In this document: positions 1-5,239 of the stretch, in pieces
Layout: each line of letters starts with the position of its first letter
Numbering within the stretch: position 1 is the stretch's first letter
Source: Actinomycetes bacterium
Lineage (GTDB): Bacteria > Actinomycetota > Acidimicrobiia > Spongiisociales > UBA5794
DNA length: 7,153 bases
Direction: 5' to 3'
NCBI GenBank assembly: GCA_024275815.1
Contig: JAJRYI010000011.1
Span: forward strand, 1-7,153
Notes under the pieces: model-generated
What the model saw: only the letters and a program-made list of their open reading frames with translations
Told to the model about the DNA's origin: nothing
Database searches by the model: none
Position numbers and translations under genes: made by a program

Positions 1-261
1 CGGGACATCGACCGGGCCTTCCTCCCACTTGCCCGCACGTACAGCGACACGCTGTACGGGGACCGGGAGACTTCCGTCGCGGTGATCGAACGGGCGACCG
101 AGGCCCACAGCGAAGCACAACGGCACTTGACGACTCGATACTCAGGGCTCGAGAGGGTTCTCGCAGCCTACCGACCGACCCGCATCATCACCCGATGGCA
201 GAGGTTCCGCGGTCAGCGAAACGGGCGAAAGCGACGTCGCGGGCACCCACCGAAGCGGTGA
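1..261 (+). CDS. C-terminal fragment, probable DUF4129 tail of a TgpA-like transglutaminase membrane protein
   Basis: An open frame enters from the left edge in frame 1 and ends at TGA 259-261, leaving 86 codons with strongly G/C third positions, so it is very probably coding. The visible part is a hydrophilic C-terminus: a short segment reading FLPLARTYSDTLYG, a helical stretch rich in Ala, Glu and Arg, then LERVLAAYRPTRIITRWQRF and a very basic end (RGQRNGRKRRRG). The pattern of 'pLA..y....Yg' followed by a charged helix and an 'L..L.P..l..rW' end resembles, from memory, the DUF4129 domain that closes TgpA/DUF3488 transglutaminase-like membrane proteins of actinobacteria. These often sit after moxR and DUF58 genes, and a DUF3040 gene nearby fits that neighbourhood. 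No catalytic part lies inside the window, so the family call is tentative. The gene converges on the MerR gene with a 26-bp gap. Confidence 0.5.
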   Translation, partial: RDIDRAFLPLARTYSDTLYGDRETSVAVIERATEAHSEAQRHLTTRYSGLERVLAAYRPTRIITRWQRFRGQRNGRKRRRGHPPKR

Positions 262-287
262 CGTAGACGTTGACGCCGGAGGTCTGG

Positions 288-785
288 TCAGCCTGAGGCT
301 TCGGTCGCTTCCGACTTCACATCGTCCTCGACCATGGCCAGCATCGTGCGGAAGCTATCTCGATCGAGTTCGAACTTCGTCACGTCGTCTTCGACATCTT
401 GGGCGATCTCGTCGATCTTGACGAAGAACGCCAACTGGCCTTGTCGCAGCGCGTCGAGGATCTCGTCATCATCGTGGGCGATGGCGAAGATCGACTGACC
501 ATCGGTGATCAGCTTGACGTTCGAGAGTTGCTCGTCCATGTCGCCCGTCCTGCGGAGGTAGTCCCAAGCTCTGCGCACGCGCTGGATCGACAAACCGTTG
601 TCGAGGAGGCTCTTCACCACACGGAGTCCAACGAGGTCCCGGAAGCTGTAGATACGACGACGGCCTGGGCGGCCATCGGTGGTCTGAATGGACGGTTCTA
701 CGAGTCCGACCTTGTCCCAGTATCGAAGCTGATGAGGTGTGCATCCAGTCAGCTCGCACGCCTGTGCAGCAGTGAAACCCTCCAA
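288..785 (-). CDS. MerR-family transcriptional regulator with a DUF433-like C-terminal part
   Basis: This is a 165-residue cytoplasmic DNA-binding regulator. Residues 4-24 form the MerR helix-turn-helix (FTAAQACELTGCTPHQLRYW). The 'RYWDKVGLV.P' that follows and the wing around 38-50 (GRPGRRRIYSFRDLV) are hallmark MerR features, and residues 55-80 would be the dimerisation helix. The C-terminal half (about 90-130, KLITDGQSIF to GQLAFFVKIDEIA) resembles DUF433-type segments seen in actinobacterial MerR proteins, by recollection only. It is acidic and has no Cys cluster typical of metal-sensing MerR proteins; the only cysteines are 10 and 15, inside the HTH. The start is TTG at 785: an in-frame stop (TGA, 804-806) closes the frame upstream, and an excellent AAAGGGAG ribosome site (793-800) sits 7 nt before the TTG. 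It lies downstream of the DUF3040 gene on the same strand with a 101-bp gap that may hold its own promoter. Ligand and targets are unknown. Confidence 0.88.
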   Translation of the reverse strand: MEGFTAAQACELTGCTPHQLRYWDKVGLVEPSIQTTDGRPGRRRIYSFRDLVGLRVVKSLLDNGLSIQRVRRAWDYLRRTGDMDEQLSNVKLITDGQSIFAIAHDDDEILDALRQGQLAFFVKIDEIAQDVEDDVTKFELDRDSFRTMLAMVEDDVKSEATEASG

Positions 786-856
786 GGCCCATCTCCCTTT
801 CGTTCATCGAGCGGGCGAAGTGAGCTGCCCGCCGTGTCGTTTACTGCTTACCCGCT

Positions 857-873
857 CTTGGCGTCGAGCCAAG
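857..873. promoter_or_regulatory. Perfect inverted repeat upstream of the merR gene
   Basis: CTTGGC and GCCAAG form perfect 6-bp arms around a 5-nt centre (GTCGA). The repeat lies in the 101-bp gap between the DUF3040 stop (887) and the MerR start (785). No T-run follows on the minus strand, which argues against an intrinsic terminator for DUF3040. MerR proteins usually bind dyads in the spacer of their promoters. Here TTGGCT could be a -35 and TAAGCA, 16 bp further on the minus strand, a poor -10, so an autoregulatory operator is possible but unproven. Confidence 0.35.
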
Positions 874-886
874 GTGGTGGGCCATC

Positions 887-1228
887 CTAGTCACCCTGTT
901 GCCACCTACGCTCGAAGCGCTCCATGAACGATTCGAGCATCCCGGTCGAGCCGCGCGCTTCACGATGCACCCCCACCGAGTGCGCCATCCACCCCGCCGA
1001 TCCGACCATGATCAGGAAGCCCAGTCCTGCAATCGCCCAGGACCTCGTGAACGAGGAGAACATCACCACTGCGCCCAGGAGAAAGACGACCGCTGCGACG
1101 CGCATCTTCCAGCGGTCGCTGCCGGTTCGCACGGCCTTCGCGACCTTCTGGGCCAGCTTCGGGTCTTCTTCATACAGCTGACGCTCGATCTCATCGAGAA
1201 TCTTCTGCTCGTGCTCGTTCAGCGGCAT
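887..1228 (-). CDS. DUF3040 small membrane protein
   Basis: This is a 113-residue integral membrane protein of the DUF3040 family. The N-terminus PLNEHEQKILDEIERQL followed by YEEDPKLAQ is the family signature (a PLS/NEHEQ motif plus an acidic amphipathic helix). Residues about 43-60 and 64-86 form two hydrophobic helices separated by a short TRSW turn. The C-terminus (FMERFERRWQQGD) is charged, with basic residues enriched towards the inside. The length matches the family, which is largely confined to actinobacteria and commonly found near cell division or cell wall gene clusters. No enzymatic function is known. The start is the ATG at 1226-1228, preceded by a modest GAGAG site. A TATACT -10-like box at 1266-1271 on the minus strand is a plausible promoter. 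The gene is divergent from the histidine phosphatase gene and runs towards merR. Confidence 0.9.
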   Translation of the reverse strand: MPLNEHEQKILDEIERQLYEEDPKLAQKVAKAVRTGSDRWKMRVAAVVFLLGAVVMFSSFTRSWAIAGLGFLIMVGSAGWMAHSVGVHREARGSTGMLESFMERFERRWQQGD

Positions 1229-1265
1229 TTCGCTCTCGTTGGTCGACGAGTGACTTGCACCCCAC

Positions 1266-1271
1266 AGTATA
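1266..1271 (-). promoter_or_regulatory. Candidate -10 box for the DUF3040 gene
   Basis: On the minus strand this reads TATACT, matching five of six positions of the TATAAT consensus, and lies 37 bp upstream of the DUF3040 ATG. No convincing -35 hexamer is found 16-18 bp upstream, where the sequence is GC-rich. Actinobacterial promoters often lack a clear -35, so this remains a reasonable candidate in an AT-poor intergenic region. Confidence 0.35.
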
Positions 1272-1342
1272 CCGCGCGTGCTCGTACCCGCTACGGACGA
1301 AATGTCGCATTCGGGTCATACACATCCAGGCGATCAGCGACG

Positions 1343-1354
1343 TACAGTTGCCCG
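1343..1354 (+). promoter_or_regulatory. Candidate leaderless promoter of the histidine phosphatase gene
   Basis: TACAGT (1343-1348) fits the actinobacterial TANNNT -10 motif and is followed by six bases (TTGCCC plus G gives 1349-1354) before the ATG at 1355. That geometry would place transcription initiation on the A of the start codon. There is no Shine-Dalgarno-like purine run before the ATG, which is consistent with a leaderless mRNA. No -35 hexamer is apparent around 1320-1325. Confidence 0.42.
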
Positions 1355-2026
1355 ATGCGCACGCTCATCCTGATTCGTCACGGCGAGGTCTCGAACCCCC
1401 GGCACGTGGTGTACGCCGATCTCCCGGGGTTCGATCTGTCCCCCGTAGGGGTGCTCGAGGCACACGCGGTGGGCAGACACCTTGGTGACACGCCGATCGA
1501 TGCCATCGTGTCCTCTCCCATGCCACGTGCGCTTCACACGGCGGTGGCGATCGCCGCGCGTCAGGGTCTCGAAGTCCACCTGGACACTCGGCTGGCCGAA
1601 ACAGGCATGTACCCGGGCTGGACCGGATTGCGCTGGGACGAGGTCGACACGATCCATCATGAGCAGCTCACCGCGTATCTGAGGAACGCCGCGGCCCTCG
1701 ACGACGTCAGCGAAACGATCCACGTCATCGCGGACCGTATGACCCGTGCCGTCGACGATGCGTTCTCCGACGGAACGCGGATCGTTGCAATGGTCGGCCA
1801 TCAGGACCCCATCCAGGCGCTGCGCCTCACGCTCTCGGGACGACCGATGTCGGATCTGCGGCGAGATCCGCCCGGTCACGGATCGGCAACGACGCTCGTG
1901 TCCTCCGACCCGCAACGGCCCTGGGTCGAGACGTCGTCGTGGGAACCACGCCTCGATGCCGGACGCGCCGAAGAAGACGAGAACCGGTACACTCCCACCA
2001 CCGAGATCGAGGAGCGCCTTGGATAG
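1355..2026 (+). CDS. Histidine phosphatase (phosphoglycerate mutase-like) family protein
   Basis: This 223-residue protein belongs to branch 1 of the histidine phosphatase superfamily, which removes or transfers phosphate through a phosphohistidine intermediate. The signature LIRHGE puts the catalytic pair at Arg8-His9. Arg58 lies in SSPMPRALHTA, the acidic proton donor candidate is Glu82 in LAETGMYPGW, and the second histidine is His149 in MVGHQDPIQAL. All the expected catalytic residues are present, so it is probably active. The substrate cannot be told from sequence. The region after about 165 is a variable tail, with charged residues near the C-terminus. The ATG at 1355 is chosen because the RHG motif must lie at the very N-terminus; the open frame extends far upstream only as an antisense shadow of the DUF3040 gene. 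No ribosome site is seen, suggesting a leaderless mRNA. Its last 8 bp overlap the next gene, implying translational coupling in an operon. Confidence 0.9.
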   Translation: MRTLILIRHGEVSNPRHVVYADLPGFDLSPVGVLEAHAVGRHLGDTPIDAIVSSPMPRALHTAVAIAARQGLEVHLDTRLAETGMYPGWTGLRWDEVDTIHHEQLTAYLRNAAALDDVSETIHVIADRMTRAVDDAFSDGTRIVAMVGHQDPIQALRLTLSGRPMSDLRRDPPGHGSATTLVSSDPQRPWVETSSWEPRLDAGRAEEDENRYTPTTEIEERLG

Positions 2027-2447
2027 TCGAAGCATCTTGAAGTCGACGTTGCTGGTCGTCGGTATCTTCGCTGTCCTTCTCGTGCTCGGAACATTGAACA
2101 CATCCGCCCCGTCGACGGCGACGATCGAGGCAGACCGCCAGCCGACCACGACCACGACGACCGAGCCACCACCCGAGGGCGTAGCCGTCGTCCTCATCGA
2201 CAACGGCGTGTTCCGTCCGGCGAACCTCAAGCTCGACCTCAACGAGGTCTGGACGGTCAAGTGGATCAACGAGGATGCGCGAGAGTACGTACTCGTCGAT
2301 AGCGACGGGAACTTCGAGGTCACCCTGGCAGAGGGCGACACGTTCGAGTTCGACTACTCGACACTCGAGCCCGGCATCCACAGGTACAAGGCATTGATCG
2401 GTTTCCAGCGGATCCCCGGATCGGTCGACTCGCGCCCCGATCAGTAG
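2019..2447 (+). CDS. Membrane-anchored cupredoxin-like protein without apparent copper ligands
   Basis: This is a 142-residue protein. Residues 8-25 form one hydrophobic N-terminal helix (LKSTLLVVGIFAVLLVLG), acting as a signal anchor with no lipobox Cys. A Thr/Pro-rich linker (about 41-53, six Thr in a row then EPPP) leads to a beta-rich domain at 55-142 predicted to lie outside the membrane. That domain follows the cupredoxin plan: VFRPANLKLDLNEVWTVKWIN (F.P..l.l..g..v.w.N), then the 'F.v.l..Gd.f.f.y...G...Y' strands, ending YKALIGFQRIPGSV where cupredoxins carry C..H...M. The usual first His is Tyr90 (NEDAREYVLV), and Cys, second His and Met are absent. The protein has no Cys at all, so copper binding is unlikely. 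The start is TTG 2019 with GAGGAG 4 nt upstream, overlapping the phosphatase stop; TTG at 2037 is an alternative. A binding or scaffold role outside the membrane is inference. Confidence 0.72.
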   Translation: MDSRSILKSTLLVVGIFAVLLVLGTLNTSAPSTATIEADRQPTTTTTTEPPPEGVAVVLIDNGVFRPANLKLDLNEVWTVKWINEDAREYVLVDSDGNFEVTLAEGDTFEFDYSTLEPGIHRYKALIGFQRIPGSVDSRPDQ

Positions 2448-2468
2448 CCGTATCGTTGGATTGGTGCC

Positions 2469-3182
2469 GTGGCACGTTTCCCCATCCTCATCGGTGCCGT
2501 CGCCGTAGCAGCCGCGGTCGTGGGTGCTGCGGCTCTCGCAGCGGATCCCGGGGGCTTCGATCCGGGAGCGACCATGATCGTTCTCGCCGGCACGATCGTG
2601 GCAGCAGTCTCCGCCTTCGTAGGTCTCGTACTCGTGCGCGCTCCGTGGGGACGGTGGTCTCTGCTTGGCACCGTGATCATCGGCCTCCTCCTCGCATCAC
2701 TCGCCGGTGGATGGTTGTTCTGGCTGGACCTGCTTCTCGCTGCCATCGCCACAGTGGGCATCACCGGCCCGTGGCTGCTCCTTTGGGTTCGCCACGCTCC
2801 GGCAGCCGATGCACCCAACCCTGCGGTGGTCGCCCTGATCTCTGTGGGGGCCGTGACCCCTCTCTTCGTGGGTCTCACCGCACTCGGTGGACTCTCGCCG
2901 GCCCATGTGGTGTTGATCGTGATCGCCATGGTCTCGTCATGGGCTTACGGGCGTGGCATCGGCCTCGGGACATGGGGGCTGCGGTTCGCTGTCCCCATCG
3001 CCGGGATCGTTGCAACAACCGCTACCGCCTGGCCCGCGACACTGCTCCTCGGTGCGGCGGTGCTGGCAACGACCATCGTGGCATGGCTTCCCGATGCACG
3101 CCGCGCAACGAACGTCGTGACGCCACCGCTGCCCGCACCCGTGGCACGAAAGGATGACGGAGCCGACCATGCGTCCGAGTGA
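2469..3182 (+). CDS. Unrecognised polytopic membrane protein
   Basis: This is a 237-residue, strongly hydrophobic protein that I do not recognise. Likely membrane helices are at about 4-24, 34-56, 64-82, 85-107, 117-140, 145-160, 172-188 and 190-207, giving seven or eight passes. The C-terminal tail of about 30 residues is hydrophilic and Pro/Ala-rich (RRATNVVTPPLPAPVARKDD). There is no ATPase, transporter signature or catalytic motif that I can name. Short loops carry Arg and Trp (RAPWGRW, WVRHAPAAD, YGRGIGLGTWG), consistent with an integral inner membrane protein. GTG 2469 is the only reasonable start, because the previous gene's stop (2445-2447) is in the same frame and nothing else intervenes. 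The ribosome site is weak (GGATTGG). It is 21 bp after the cupredoxin-like gene and overlaps the next membrane protein gene by 14 bp, so it is probably in the same operon. Confidence 0.75.
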   Translation: MARFPILIGAVAVAAAVVGAAALAADPGGFDPGATMIVLAGTIVAAVSAFVGLVLVRAPWGRWSLLGTVIIGLLLASLAGGWLFWLDLLLAAIATVGITGPWLLLWVRHAPAADAPNPAVVALISVGAVTPLFVGLTALGGLSPAHVVLIVIAMVSSWAYGRGIGLGTWGLRFAVPIAGIVATTATAWPATLLLGAAVLATTIVAWLPDARRATNVVTPPLPAPVARKDDGADHASE

Positions 3183-3669
3183 CTTCCTCTCGATAGCCGT
3201 CAACGCTCTCTTCGGCGCAGTGACCGGGTGGCTGCTCCTCGGCACTGCCGGCAGTGCCGCCGGAGCCGTCCTCGGCGCCGCTTTCGGCTACGCAGCGGCA
3301 CGTTTCAACGTCCGACCTGCGATCGCGATGACGGTGTTCGTCGGGGCCATGACGGGCGGCCTGATCGGTTCGAGCATCGTATCGACGATCTGCCTCCCCA
3401 ACACATGTACGGCCCTCGAAATCGTCGCGGGGATCGTCACTGCGATCGCCGCGTTCATCGGCGTAGGGATCGTCGCTGCACTCGTGACCCGCTCCTTCGA
3501 TGAGTACAACGAACGCGTGGACGCGGGGTTGCCGCCGACGGGAGTCGGGTGTGAGGTCGAGGAAGGCGATCGGCCATCGGCCATCGGCCATCGGCAGAAC
3601 GAGAACGAAGTAGACGATCCCGCCACACCCGACCGTCCCACCTTCAGGGGGGACAAGCGAACGCAGTGA
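3169..3669 (+). CDS. Unrecognised small membrane protein with a glycine-rich helix and a repeat-derived tail
   Basis: This 166-residue protein is of unknown function. About four membrane helices are visible: roughly 10-27, 28-46, 50-72 and 84-107. The second (GTAGSAAGAVLGAAFGYAAA) has small residues spaced like a glycine zipper, suggesting tight helix packing or oligomerisation. Cys75 and Cys80 (ICLPNTC) sit in a loop and could form a disulfide if the loop is extracytoplasmic. After residue 108 the protein is soluble and charged. From about residue 134 the tail is encoded by a 7-bp tandem repeat and palindromic sequence, so this part may not be conserved. I chose ATG 3169 because GGAG lies 6 nt upstream; an in-frame ATG at 3154 has GAAAGG directly abutting it and is less likely. 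The start overlaps the previous gene by 14 bp. The gene converges on fabF with a 48-bp gap. Confidence 0.72.
   Translation: MRPSDFLSIAVNALFGAVTGWLLLGTAGSAAGAVLGAAFGYAAARFNVRPAIAMTVFVGAMTGGLIGSSIVSTICLPNTCTALEIVAGIVTAIAAFIGVGIVAALVTRSFDEYNERVDAGLPPTGVGCEVEEGDRPSAIGHRQNENEVDDPATPDRPTFRGDKRTQ
3569..3595. repeat. Heptanucleotide tandem repeat, ATCGGCC x 3.9
   Basis: Three perfect ATCGGCC units (3569-3575, 3576-3582, 3583-3589) are followed by a partial unit ATCGGC (3590-3595). The repeat lies inside the 3' part of the membrane protein gene and encodes residues about 134-143. A 7-bp unit is not a multiple of three, so any change in copy number shifts the frame. Loss of one unit would bring TAG 3611-3613 into frame. 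Gain of one unit would open a frame running past the present stop. Confidence 0.9.
3635..3654. repeat. GC-rich imperfect palindrome near the 3' end of the membrane protein gene
   Basis: GTCCCACC and GGGGGGAC are near-complementary arms (seven of eight pairs) around a TTCA loop. It lies inside the coding tail and just before the stop codon. Together with the heptamer repeat and the 14-bp duplication it looks like part of a composite intergenic repeat patch that the reading frame runs through. It could also act as an RNA hairpin, but no U-run follows. Confidence 0.5.
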
Positions 3670-3675
3670 GCCGCA

Positions 3676-3703
3676 GGCCGAAAGCCGTCGGCCGAAAGCC
3701 GAC
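3676..3703. repeat. 14-bp direct duplication forming a hairpin in the convergent gap
   Basis: GGCCGAAAGCCGTC (3676-3689) is followed directly by GGCCGAAAGCCGAC (3690-3703), two 14-bp copies differing at one base. The second copy plus the end of the first forms a perfect hairpin: GTCGGC (3687-3692), loop CGAAA, GCCGAC (3698-3703). An alternative overlapping pairing (GGCCGA with TCGGCC, 3676-3693) is also possible. It lies between two convergent genes. Confidence 0.8.
3687..3703. terminator. Possible bidirectional transcription end hairpin
   Basis: A perfect 6-bp GC-rich stem with a 5-nt loop lies 17 bp after the stop of the + strand membrane protein gene and 14 bp beyond the fabF stop on the minus strand. 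The position suits a shared terminator for both converging operons. There is no clear T-run on either side, so this would be a U-less hairpin terminator (reported in actinobacteria) or just a repeat element. Confidence 0.35.
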
Positions 3704-3715
3704 ATCCGTCTGCTA

Positions 3716-4966
3716 TCAGTCGACCTTTCCGAAGACCAGAGACACGTTGTGGCCTCCGAAACCGAACGAGTTCGTCATCGCCGTTCGTACCGGGACCTCA
3801 CGTTTGACATTCGGAACGTAGTCGAGATCGCACTCTGGATCGGGAGTCTCGTAGTTGATCGTCGGCGGGATGACCCCGTCACGAATAGCCAGGATGCACG
3901 ACAAGGACTCGATCGCACCGGCAGCACCGAGGAGGTGCCCCGTCATCGACTTCGTCGATGAGATCGGCACCGTGTACGCGACCTCTTCACCGAACGCGGT
4001 CTTGATCGCTGCTGTTTCGGTCTTGTCGTTGGCAGGTGTCGACGTTCCGTGAGCGTTGATGTAGTCGATCGCAGAGGGCTCGAGGCCTGCATCGAGCATC
4101 GCCGCCTGCATCGAGCGAGCCGCACCCCCTCCCCCTGGCCGTGGCAACGTGATGTGATATCCGTCCGCAGACATGCCGTAGCCGAGTACCTCGGCGTAGA
4201 TCCGTGCGCCACGAGCGACGGCACGTTCGTGCTCTTCGAGGATGAGGACGGCAGCGCCTTCACCCATGACGAACCCGTCCCGGTTGAGGTCGAACGGTCT
4301 CGAGGCGCCTTGCGGATCGTCGTTGTTCGTGCTGAGCGCTCTCGCCTGGGCGAATCCCGCCATGGCGAACCGCGTGATCGCGGCCTCTCCCCCACCTGCA
4401 ACCATCACGTCGGCGGCACCGCGGGCGATCACCGCAGCAGCGTCACCGATCGCGTTCGCCGATGCCGCACAGGCCGTCACCGTCGTCGAGTTCGGACCGT
4501 AGAGATGGAAATCGATCGAGGCCACCCCGCCTGCCATGTTCGAGATGATCTTCGCGATGCCGAACGGCGACATACGCCGTGGCCCCTGGGAGTTGAGAAC
4601 CCCTACTTGCTCTTCGAGCGTCTCGACGCCGCCTATCCCCGTTCCTGCAAGAACGCCTGCACGCAGCGCGTCGGGATCTTCTTCGTCATAGGAGATGTCT
4701 GCATCTTCGAGAGCCTGCTTGGTAGCAACCCAGAAGTACTGGCTCGATCGGTCGAGGCGCCGCGCATCGCGCCGCGACATGTACTGCTCGATATCGAAAT
4801 CCTTGATCTCGGCAGCGATCTTGGCTGTGATGTCCGAGACGTCGATCCTCTCGATGTCAGACACCCCGCTCTTGCCAGCGAGGATGTTCGACCAATAGGT
4901 TTCGACGTCCAACCCGAGGGATGTCACGGACCCGAGGCCGGTGACGACCACCCTGCGCTGATTCAC
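3716..4966 (-). CDS. fabF: 3-oxoacyl-[acyl-carrier-protein] synthase II
   Basis: This is a 416-residue cytosolic condensing enzyme that elongates acyl-ACP with malonyl-ACP, releasing CO2. The thiolase-fold catalytic set is complete: Cys166 in TVTACAASANAIGDA, His306 in NAHGTSTPANDKTE, Lys339 in SSTKS and His344 in MTGHLLGAAG. The C-terminal gatekeeper loop NSFGFGGHN (399-407) is intact, and its His is common in actinobacterial members. The N-terminus RRVVVTGLGSVTSLG is typical, and the length matches the family (about 410-420). The start is GTG 4966, with AGGAG ending 5 nt upstream and overlapping the acpP stop. This gives tight coupling with acpP (8-bp gap). It is the last gene of the fab operon, downstream of fabH, fabG and acpP. 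A KasA-like or polyketide synthase role is possible in principle, but the context with fabD and fabH favours primary fatty acid synthesis. Confidence 0.97.
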   Translation of the reverse strand: MNQRRVVVTGLGSVTSLGLDVETYWSNILAGKSGVSDIERIDVSDITAKIAAEIKDFDIEQYMSRRDARRLDRSSQYFWVATKQALEDADISYDEEDPDALRAGVLAGTGIGGVETLEEQVGVLNSQGPRRMSPFGIAKIISNMAGGVASIDFHLYGPNSTTVTACAASANAIGDAAAVIARGAADVMVAGGGEAAITRFAMAGFAQARALSTNNDDPQGASRPFDLNRDGFVMGEGAAVLILEEHERAVARGARIYAEVLGYGMSADGYHITLPRPGGGGAARSMQAAMLDAGLEPSAIDYINAHGTSTPANDKTETAAIKTAFGEEVAYTVPISSTKSMTGHLLGAAGAIESLSCILAIRDGVIPPTINYETPDPECDLDYVPNVKREVPVRTAMTNSFGFGGHNVSLVFGKVD

Positions 4967-4974
4967 GATGTCTC

Positions 4975-5220
4975 CTAGCCGTTGAGTTTCTGCTCTACGA
5001 GATCGACTGCCTGGCCGACGGTTCCGATGGACTCTGCCTCTTCATCGGGGATCTGCACACCGAAGTTGTCCTCGAGCGCCATCAAGAGTTCGACGACGCC
5101 GAGCGAGTCGACCTCGAGGTCCTCTTCGAAACGGGCCTCCATCGAGATGGCATCGGCGTCCAACCCCAGTTCCTCGACGAGGAGTTCCCTCATCTTCGAT
5201 TCGATCTCTGCTCGTTCCAT
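4975..5220 (-). CDS. acpP: Acyl carrier protein
   Basis: This is an 81-residue, highly acidic carrier protein that holds growing acyl chains on a 4'-phosphopantetheine arm. The attachment site is Ser39 in the DSL motif (EEDLEVDSLGVVELLMALED). The four-helix pattern is intact: helix I about 3-17, helix II 39-53, a short helix III near 60-65 and helix IV about 67-79. The usual ACP length of about 77-85 fits. The frame is open further upstream, but ATG 5220 is right: the ACP fold starts here and GGGAGG (5229-5234) sits 8 nt before it. It lies 19 bp after fabG and 8 bp before fabF, so its expression is tied to both. It is the common substrate for the neighbouring FabD, FabH, FabG and FabF. Confidence 0.97.
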   Translation of the reverse strand: MERAEIESKMRELLVEELGLDADAISMEARFEEDLEVDSLGVVELLMALEDNFGVQIPDEEAESIGTVGQAVDLVEQKLNG

Positions 5221-5239
5221 GGCTCGCGCCTCCCTGTGT

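Noticed and set aside
469..807. 112-codon minus strand frame starting at an ATG near the merR start
   Set aside because: It overlaps merR in another frame. Although it has ATG starts, its translation is Arg/His-rich without a domain, whereas the TTG frame gives a textbook MerR HTH.
899..1354. Upstream extension of the histidine phosphatase frame
   Set aside because: The frame is open back to 899 but only as antisense of DUF3040. The RHG motif must be close to the N-terminus, so ATG 1355 is the start.
1334..2341. 335-codon minus strand frame opposite the phosphatase and cupredoxin-like genes
   Set aside because: No recognisable domain, no ribosome site, and an Arg/Ser-rich composition typical of antisense frames; the + strand genes have clear motifs and start signals.
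3154..3168. ATG 3154 as the start of the last + strand membrane protein
   Set aside because: The purine run directly abuts this ATG with no spacing, whereas ATG 3169 has GGAG at 6 nt; the five extra residues (MTEPT) add no recognisable feature.
3022..3705. 227-codon minus strand frame across the two membrane protein genes
   Set aside because: Arg/Asp/Gly-rich shadow translation with no domain. Its beginning is only the repeat patch read in reverse.
4049..4978. 309-codon open frame on the + strand opposite fabF and across acpP's end
   Set aside because: It is an antisense shadow of fabF caused by GC-rich codon use. The translation is low-complexity Arg/His/Asp-rich with no domain, while fabF in the same place has a full catalytic set.
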